From NCBI RefSeq assembly GCF_013618635.1, contig NZ_JABLSJ010000002.1, positions 1 through 64,000 of the forward strand: DNA of 64,000 nucleotides, in the 5' to 3' direction. The notes below the pieces were generated by a model. The model was not told the DNA's origin. It was given only the letters and a program-made list of their open reading frames with translations, and did not search any database. Every line of letters begins with the position of its first letter. Within the stretch, counting starts at the first letter, position 1. Origin of the DNA: Thalassobacillus sp. CUG 92003 (GTDB lineage: Bacteria; Bacillota; Bacilli; Bacillales; Halobacillaceae). Below, piece by piece: positions 59,448 to 64,000 of this stretch. The position numbers and the translations under genes are program-made.

Positions 59448-60281
59448 ATGAAAGCTTTACATGGAAAGATTGCACTTGTTACTGGAGGAAGCAGAGGAGC
59501 CGGGCGGGGCATAGCCATTGAATTAGGAAAGGCTGGCGCAACTGTTTATGTCACCGGCCGAAGCATGAAAGGTGATTCCACCAATGATTGGCCTGGTACT
59601 ATTGATGACACGGTTGCTGAAATTGAAGTCCATGGGGGAAAAGGGGTGGCGGTTCGTTGCGATCATACGAATGATTTAGAAACAGAAACTGTCATCAATC
59701 AAATTCGTCAGGAACAGGGAAGGTTAGATATTCTTGTCAATAATGTGTGGGGGGCGCATGATCTTGGCGTTGATGCTAAGCCTTTCTGGGAATTGCCATT
59801 GAAACATTGGGACACGATGTTCACTGCTGGTGTACGAGCCCAGTTGGCCACGAATCACTATGCCATTCCATTACTTCGTGAAAATGAAAGATCGGTCATT
59901 ATTCACACGACTTTCTGGGATGATGGCAAATACACCGGACAGTTTTACTATGATTTAGCGAAGAATGCATTAATACGTATGGCTTATGGTCTTTCCATCG
60001 AATTAAAACAAGATAATGTTGCCGTACTTGCCGTTTCCCCAGGGTTTATGCGAACGGAACTTGTGTTGAAGCATCATCAATCGGATGAAGAACACTGGGA
60101 GGAATCAGAAGATTTAAGGAGAACCGAAACGCCACATTATGTCGGACGAGGAATTACAGCTGTGGCCAGTGATCCGAATGTGATGGAGAAAAGCGGACAT
60201 GTATTAAAAGCGGGAGATATCGCCAGAGAGTATCAGTTTACTGATATTGATGGCAGATATATTCCGCCGTTTACCATCTAG
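59448..60281 (+). CDS. SDR-family oxidoreductase
   Basis: 277 residues from ATG 59448. Rossmann motif TGGSRGAGRGIA (about 12-23), the NNVWG block where many SDRs have NNAG (about 97), and FYYDLAKNAL with the catalytic Tyr and Lys (about 179-188). The HTTFWDD segment places residues where the catalytic Ser usually is; Ser appears replaced by Thr. So activity is likely but not certain. Divergent from the WYL regulator, which probably controls it. Confidence 0.88.
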   Translation: MKALHGKIALVTGGSRGAGRGIAIELGKAGATVYVTGRSMKGDSTNDWPGTIDDTVAEIEVHGGKGVAVRCDHTNDLETETVINQIRQEQGRLDILVNNVWGAHDLGVDAKPFWELPLKHWDTMFTAGVRAQLATNHYAIPLLRENERSVIIHTTFWDDGKYTGQFYYDLAKNALIRMAYGLSIELKQDNVAVLAVSPGFMRTELVLKHHQSDEEHWEESEDLRRTETPHYVGRGITAVASDPNVMEKSGHVLKAGDIAREYQFTDIDGRYIPPFTI

Positions 60282-60528
60282 TTTGTAGAGTATAGAATAA
60301 AAAAATGTAACATTTGCTAGTTCCTTTAAAAGTTTATAGATATTAAATACCTCTGATACAATGCCTGAGCTATAGCTTGAAAATAGTGGCGAAAGGTGGC
60401 ATAAAAACTATAAAGTTGTCCTTTTTGGCAATCCTGTTTATGGTGGGTGAGCAAAAAGGCAGCCAACGTTCTATCGTAGTTCGATTCCTGAAATCTTAGT
60501 TCTAATAATAACTGACAGCATTTCGGTG

Positions 60529-60735
60529 TTATGAATTGAATTTAAGAAGTTCATTATATCTCTTAAGAATTTTTAACATTCTCACCAATAAGGATATAAC
60601 TATAGAAAGTAATAAGATAATGACCAACCCTACAGAAAGAACGCCATTACGGTCATCAAATGCGCTTGCAAATAAAAATATTAGTATTGCACTTGAAATA
60701 AATAAACAAGCTGTATAAATCGTAACTTTTTTCAT
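60529..60735 (-). CDS. Small two-helix membrane protein (68 aa)
   Basis: Start MKKVTIYTA at 60735 with GGAGG 7 nt upstream. Two hydrophobic segments (about 6-24 and 31-52) and a basic end KILKRYNELLKF. Unrecognised. The region 60282-60528 before it holds nothing I can name. Confidence 0.6.
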   Translation of the reverse strand: MKKVTIYTACLFISSAILIFLFASAFDDRNGVLSVGLVIILLLSIVISLLVRMLKILKRYNELLKFNS

Positions 60736-60844
60736 AGAGTGCCTCCACAGGAACAAATTTTAATCGATCGGTGTAAGAAAATCCGGTACTACAGAGAGAG
60801 CTGCTGGGTTTATGCTGCAATGAATCATAGTTTAACTAAATTAT

Positions 60845-60881
60845 GACGAAGGACTCCACCTATCAAGTGGAGTCCTTCGTC
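60845..60881. other. Perfect 15-bp hairpin without a T-tract
   Basis: GACGAAGGACTCCAC (60845-60859) and GTGGAGTCCTTCGTC (60867-60881), 7-nt loop. No T run follows in either direction and no gene ends here. The rest of 60736-61082 shows no gene. Confidence 0.7.
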
Positions 60882-61082
60882 GATTGGTCATATTCTACAT
60901 CTTCTCACACAATTGGTTAAAAACGTGAGAAATTGAGGTCACTCCAAATTGTAATACAGGAGGGACTGTATGTAAACGTGCTTTAAAGTGTAAAAGAGCG
61001 GGTGTTATCCAATATTAAGCATTTAGATTAATGTGTTATTATGATAGTGTATTTTACATAATTTAGGCAGGGGGCATGACGA

Positions 61083-61460
61083 GTTGATTCATCACAACAA
61101 AATAGCAATGCATGGGACAAAAAAGTAGAAGAAGGCTCGAGATACACGACGTCTGTAAGCCGTGAAATCATCAAAAGAGCCAAAAATATTGAATGGGAAA
61201 TCACTGTGACGACCGAAAGGGCTGTGCCAAGACAATAGTTTCCTGCATTGTTAAAAGGTTTGAGAATACTCTGCTTAGCGTCTGGCGGGGGACAACAAGC
61301 TCCCGTGCTTGCTGCAGCAGGAGCCGACGTAACTGTAACAGATATATACAAAAAACAGCTGGAACAAGATGAAAAAGGCCATGGGCTTACCCAGCATTTG
61401 GAATCCTACAGCGATCGAGTAGATCAATGGTTTCAAAAGCATATCAGTACCATGGGATAG
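61083..61460 (+). pseudogene. Remnant of a class I SAM-dependent methyltransferase gene
   Basis: The frame reads SNAWDKKVEEGSRYTTSVS, then VTTERAVPRQ, TAG at 61236-61238 (where relatives have Trp), then [36 protein letters not shown], the SAM-binding motif I region. It then breaks off and ends at 61460 after unrelated codons. There is no clear start codon. So the gene has a nonsense codon and has lost its 3' half. Confidence 0.75.
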
Positions 61461-61522
61461 TTTTGAAGGTTGGCAAATACATAGATGGCAAGGGAAGCAA
61501 ATGAAGACGAAGGAGTCTTATT

Positions 61523-62095
61523 ATGCAAAACAATAGAATAATAATGGGTACTGTCGTATGCGTGATGTTATTGGCTGCATGTGAACAAGCACCTGACGCG
61601 TCAACAAGTGACGATTCTACTCATGTGGAATCGAAAGAAAATGGTTCAAACACGGAACATACTGATACAGATACAAACGAAAATGATACAAGTGAAAAAA
61701 ATAACGTGCCTCTAAAAGATGAAGACTCGAGCTCTGAGGCAGGTCTGAAAGAAGCGTATCAGACAAAGTTAGTGGACTCCAAACAAGAAACGGAACGATT
61801 GGAAGCCGCAGATTCATCAACATACGCGTTGAAAAAAGTTGAAAATGATAGATGGGACATTTGGGATGAATTATTGAATGATATTTATGGAGTCTTAAAA
61901 GAGCGACTGTCACCAGAAGAAATGGAGCAATTAAGAGAAAAACAACGGAATTGGATCGAATTTAGAGACGACCGTGCATTGGAAGCATCGCAAAAATATG
62001 AAGGCGGCACGCAAGAACATTTAGAATACGTGGCTGTGCTTGCAAATCTCACTGAAGAAAGATGCTATGAATTAGTTGAGGATTATATGAAATGA
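61523..62095 (+). CDS. Lipoprotein with LprI (DUF1311) domain
   Basis: 190 residues. Signal peptide with lipobox LLAAC (Cys about 20), a Ser/Thr/Asp/Asn/Glu-rich linker to about 70, and a helical C-terminal domain (about 80-190) with WDELLNDIYGVLKERLSPEEMEQLREKQRNWIEFRD, the signature of the lysozyme-inhibitor LprI/DUF1311 family. Known members bind lysozyme; role here unproven. The stop overlaps the next start (ATGA). Confidence 0.88.
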   Translation: MQNNRIIMGTVVCVMLLAACEQAPDASTSDDSTHVESKENGSNTEHTDTDTNENDTSEKNNVPLKDEDSSSEAGLKEAYQTKLVDSKQETERLEAADSSTYALKKVENDRWDIWDELLNDIYGVLKERLSPEEMEQLREKQRNWIEFRDDRALEASQKYEGGTQEHLEYVAVLANLTEERCYELVEDYMK

Positions 62096-62346
62096 GACCT
62101 TTTGCATGGATGTTACTATTAATCCATTCCGTTATATTAGTGCTTTGGATCATGAATGCGGAATCCTTATTCTCAACCACTGGTATCGTGTTTTGGCTCA
62201 TTACAGTGGCTGCCGGGTTTATGATCCAAACAAAGTTAAATACGGAATTGTTAGTAAAAAAACTCGTTGTATCGTCGAGTTACTTTATGGTATTTCTTTG
62301 CGTCATGACGCTATGTATCTATGTTACGACGCGATCTATGCCGTAA
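62092..62346 (+). CDS. Small membrane protein (84 aa)
   Basis: Three hydrophobic segments (about 3-20, 26-43, 57-78). It overlaps the LprI lipoprotein gene by 4 nt (ATGA), so it is translated with it and may work in the same envelope function. Not recognised. A terminator follows. Confidence 0.7.
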   Translation: MRPFAWMLLLIHSVILVLWIMNAESLFSTTGIVFWLITVAAGFMIQTKLNTELLVKKLVVSSSYFMVFLCVMTLCIYVTTRSMP

Positions 62347-62358
62347 ACGCTGTTATCT

Positions 62359-62394
62359 GAACATTCCCTGATCGTGAGGGGGTGTTCTTTTTTT
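62359..62394 (+). terminator. Terminator of the LprI operon
   Basis: GAACA...CCC pairs with GGG...TGTTC (62359-62387), then seven T. Confidence 0.8.
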
Positions 62395-62432
62395 GCTTGT
62401 GATGTTGTTTTTCAATCCAAAAGAATAAATAT

Positions 62433-62452
62433 TTATTGTAATTCGATAAATA
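62433..62452. promoter_or_regulatory. Operator-like motif before the DUF2975/XRE operon
   Basis: TTATTGTAATTCGATAAATA, 19 of 20 identical to 56854-56873, 45 bp before the DUF2975 start. Candidate site of the XRE protein encoded here. Confidence 0.55.
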
Positions 62453-62496
62453 ATGTGGTAAATTTAAATGGACATTAAAATTGGTGAGGTGGTCTT

Positions 62497-62976
62497 GTGA
62501 AACATGGAGCAACCATTTTCTTAAAGGCAGTGGTTATTCTTGTTGGATTGGCAGTTCTTGCTTTATGTATAGGTTTCATACCGTGGATGATTAACCAAGA
62601 AGGTATTAGCCCAGAGTATGCGTATATCATTTATTCCATTTTAATCGCGATGTATGTGGCGGCGATTCCGTTTTTCATGGCACTGTATCAAGCATTAAGA
62701 CTGTTACACTATATTGATAAGGATACAGCATTTTCGGATTCCTCCGTAAAAGCGTTAAGGTTGATAAAATTGTGTGCAGGCACTATAAGCGTGGTGTATG
62801 TGGGTGCGATGCCATTCTTTTATCTGCTAGCGGAGAAAGACGATGCGCCTGGCGTTATCTTAATCGGATTGGTCTTTATTTTTGCTTCAATTGTGATTGG
62901 CGTTTTTGCTGCCATTCTTCAAAAGCTATTAAAAAATGCCATAGATATTAAATCAGAAAATGACTTAACGGTCTGA
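62497..62976 (+). CDS. DUF2975 membrane protein (YoaS-like)
   Basis: 159 residues, GTG start behind GAGGTGG. Four membrane helices (about 7-27, 43-62, 90-113, 122-146) with the LHYIDKDTAFSDSSVKALRLIK block (about 69-90) that marks DUF2975. It is followed 13 nt later by a small XRE regulator, the usual two-gene arrangement (yoaS-yozG in Bacillus subtilis). The membrane protein may modulate or be controlled by the regulator; mechanism unknown. Confidence 0.88.
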   Translation: MKHGATIFLKAVVILVGLAVLALCIGFIPWMINQEGISPEYAYIIYSILIAMYVAAIPFFMALYQALRLLHYIDKDTAFSDSSVKALRLIKLCAGTISVVYVGAMPFFYLLAEKDDAPGVILIGLVFIFASIVIGVFAAILQKLLKNAIDIKSENDLTV

Positions 62977-62989
62977 GGTGAATTAAAAG

Positions 62990-63205
62990 ATGGCCATAAT
63001 AATCAATATCGATGTCATGCTGGCTAAGAGGAAAATGAGCGTCACGGAACTTTCTGAACGGGTTGGCATAACAATGGCGAACCTTTCTATATTGAAAAAT
63101 GGCAAGGCGAAAGCGATTCGGCTGTCAACGTTGGATGCAATTTGTAAGGCTTTAGACTGTCAGCCTGGTGATATTTTAGAATACACGGATGAGGAAGGGG
63201 ATTAA
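62990..63205 (+). CDS. Small XRE-type HTH regulator (YozG-like)
   Basis: 71 residues, essentially one Cro/C1 HTH: MLAKRKMSVTELSERVGITMANLSILKNGKAKAIRLSTLDAICKAL. GAGGTGA precedes the ATG. Pair partner of the DUF2975 gene. The TTATTG-N5-CGATAA motif upstream of this operon and of the membrane gene at 57005 is the likely binding site. Confidence 0.92.
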   Translation: MAIIINIDVMLAKRKMSVTELSERVGITMANLSILKNGKAKAIRLSTLDAICKALDCQPGDILEYTDEEGD

Positions 63206-63207
63206 GG

Positions 63208-63262
63208 AGCCGCCATTTGCTCGTGTTTAACGCATGAGCAAAAATAAAACAAGGCTCCTGTA
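63208..63262. terminator. Structured bidirectional terminator
   Basis: GGAGCC (63208-63213) can pair with GGCTCC (about 63253-63258), with TTTGCTC/GAGCAAA inside; A/T-rich flanks, between convergent XRE and TetR genes. Confidence 0.55.
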
Positions 63263-63272
63263 GAACCTTGCT

Positions 63273-63881
63273 TTAACCTCGCATGATAAAATTCAGCTTC
63301 GCTTTAATCCCATCATACAACGCCTCTTTTCCGATTTCATCATGATAAAGATAAAGCAGGAACTCAAACGCAAGTGAACTGTAAATGACTTCAGCGGCCT
63401 GATTCGCAGCAAAATCCTCAGGTAGCACACTTTTTTCCTTCAGTTGGTTCAAGTAATGGATCAATTCATCCACAAACATGAAATCAAGGTCAATCATTTT
63501 TTTCAACCTTTCAGGGTTGGACATATACAGCGACACATTCATCAGCGGCCGGAGTATCTTCTTGCTTACCAGCAAATAGCGATTCATTCGCTTATAGATA
63601 AATTGAAACACAAGCTCGGAAGCTGCTTTATTTAAATCCTGTTCCTGAAGGGTGATCTCTTGTTGGTCCATCTCTTCCATAAAGTCATTGGCAAATGCGT
63701 CAATCAGGATATCAGCCTTCGAATCAAAATAGTTAAACACGGTCCCCGTTCCAACATCGGCTCGGTTCGCAATATCATCTGTGGTCGTTCCTTCATAGCC
63801 GTGTTCGAGGAAAAGTGTTCTTGCCGCCTCTATAATCGCGTCTCTCGTTGCTTCTTTCTTTTTATTCCGGATGCTTTTCAT
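63273..63881 (-). CDS. TetR-family transcriptional regulator
   Basis: 202 residues from ATG 63881 (AGAGGTGA upstream). N-terminal HTH: ATRDAIIEAARTLFLEHGYEGTTTDDIANRADVGTGTVFNYFDSKADIL (about 12-59), then an all-helical ligand domain. Two tandem near-palindromes lie directly upstream, probably its operators. The controlled gene, likely divergent, lies beyond the window edge. Confidence 0.93.
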   Translation of the reverse strand: MKSIRNKKKEATRDAIIEAARTLFLEHGYEGTTTDDIANRADVGTGTVFNYFDSKADILIDAFANDFMEEMDQQEITLQEQDLNKAASELVFQFIYKRMNRYLLVSKKILRPLMNVSLYMSNPERLKKMIDLDFMFVDELIHYLNQLKEKSVLPEDFAANQAAEVIYSSLAFEFLLYLYHDEIGKEALYDGIKAKLNFIMRG

Positions 63882-63903
63882 AGGTATCACCTCTTATAAA
63901 AAG

Positions 63904-63931
63904 TGAGCGTACTCATAAATGAACGTACTCA
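63904..63931. promoter_or_regulatory. Tandem TetR operators
   Basis: TGAGCGTACTCA (63904-63915) and TGAACGTACTCA (63920-63931), start-to-start spacing 16 bp, 23 bp before the TetR start. Confidence 0.7.
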
Positions 63932-64000
63932 TATTATCTGCTTCTTTTCATCTTATGTCAAATCCTTTCATATATCTTGTGAAACATTTCCCATCTCAGT

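Overview
The window looks like chromosomal DNA from a Gram-positive bacterium of the family Bacillaceae, probably a moderate halophile of the Halobacillus type. Three things point there: the order purA, tRNA-Phe, M23 peptidase, walRKHIJ, htrA, rlmH, which is the Bacillus arrangement close to the replication origin; strong AGGAGG ribosome binding sites with frequent GTG and TTG starts; and acidic secreted domains such as the long Asp/Glu tail of WalI. The genus is inference.

Layout. 1-3.4 kb is AT-rich accessory DNA with a frameshifted gene, a rifampin ADP-ribosyltransferase (arr), and an ArsR-type regulator with a quinone-reductase-like flavoprotein. 3.5-16.98 kb is core backbone: purA, a LOG-family gene, tRNA-Phe beside a partial tRNA copy, a cell-wall peptidase preceded by a WalR box, the WalRK operon, htrA, a cluster of DnaA boxes, threonine aldolase and rlmH.

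16.98-31.17 kb is the most notable region: a 14.2-kb element inserted at the last codons of rlmH, built like a staphylococcal cassette chromosome (SCC). It has an 18-bp direct repeat at both ends (attL is the rlmH 3' end; attR repeats the same codons), 12-bp inverted repeats, a P4/D5-type replicative helicase, a large serine recombinase with a small upstream partner that looks catalytically dead, and the usual run of small genes downstream of ccr. Its cargo is defence-like: an AIPR protein with a nuclease-like N-terminus, a BamHI-like restriction endonuclease with a methyltransferase carrying a HTH-like N-terminal region, a HEPN-motif protein, and several unrecognised genes, one with a terminator-like hairpin inside its reading frame. 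AT-rich DNA continues to about 32.4 kb and holds an alpha/beta hydrolase broken by a stop codon.

32.6-38.9 kb is a sigma-54-controlled ketone-body operon: activator, two palindromic upstream sites, a -24/-12 promoter, CoA-transferase subunits, 3-hydroxybutyrate dehydrogenase, thiolase and a GntP permease. Together these would import 3-hydroxybutyrate and convert it to acetyl-CoA. 39-64 kb is a mixed set of metabolic and regulatory genes: AlkD-like repair protein, hydrolase, dihydrouridine synthase, lipoproteins, a berberine-bridge oxidoreductase, a sugar transporter behind a XylR operator and a cre site, an ECF41 sigma factor with its oxidoreductase and its own promoter, aldo/keto reductase, malate:quinone oxidoreductase, glyoxalase-fold proteins, a GNAT, a WYL regulator divergent from an SDR, an LprI-domain lipoprotein, a DUF2975/XRE pair and a TetR regulator. 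Several small decayed genes lie among them.
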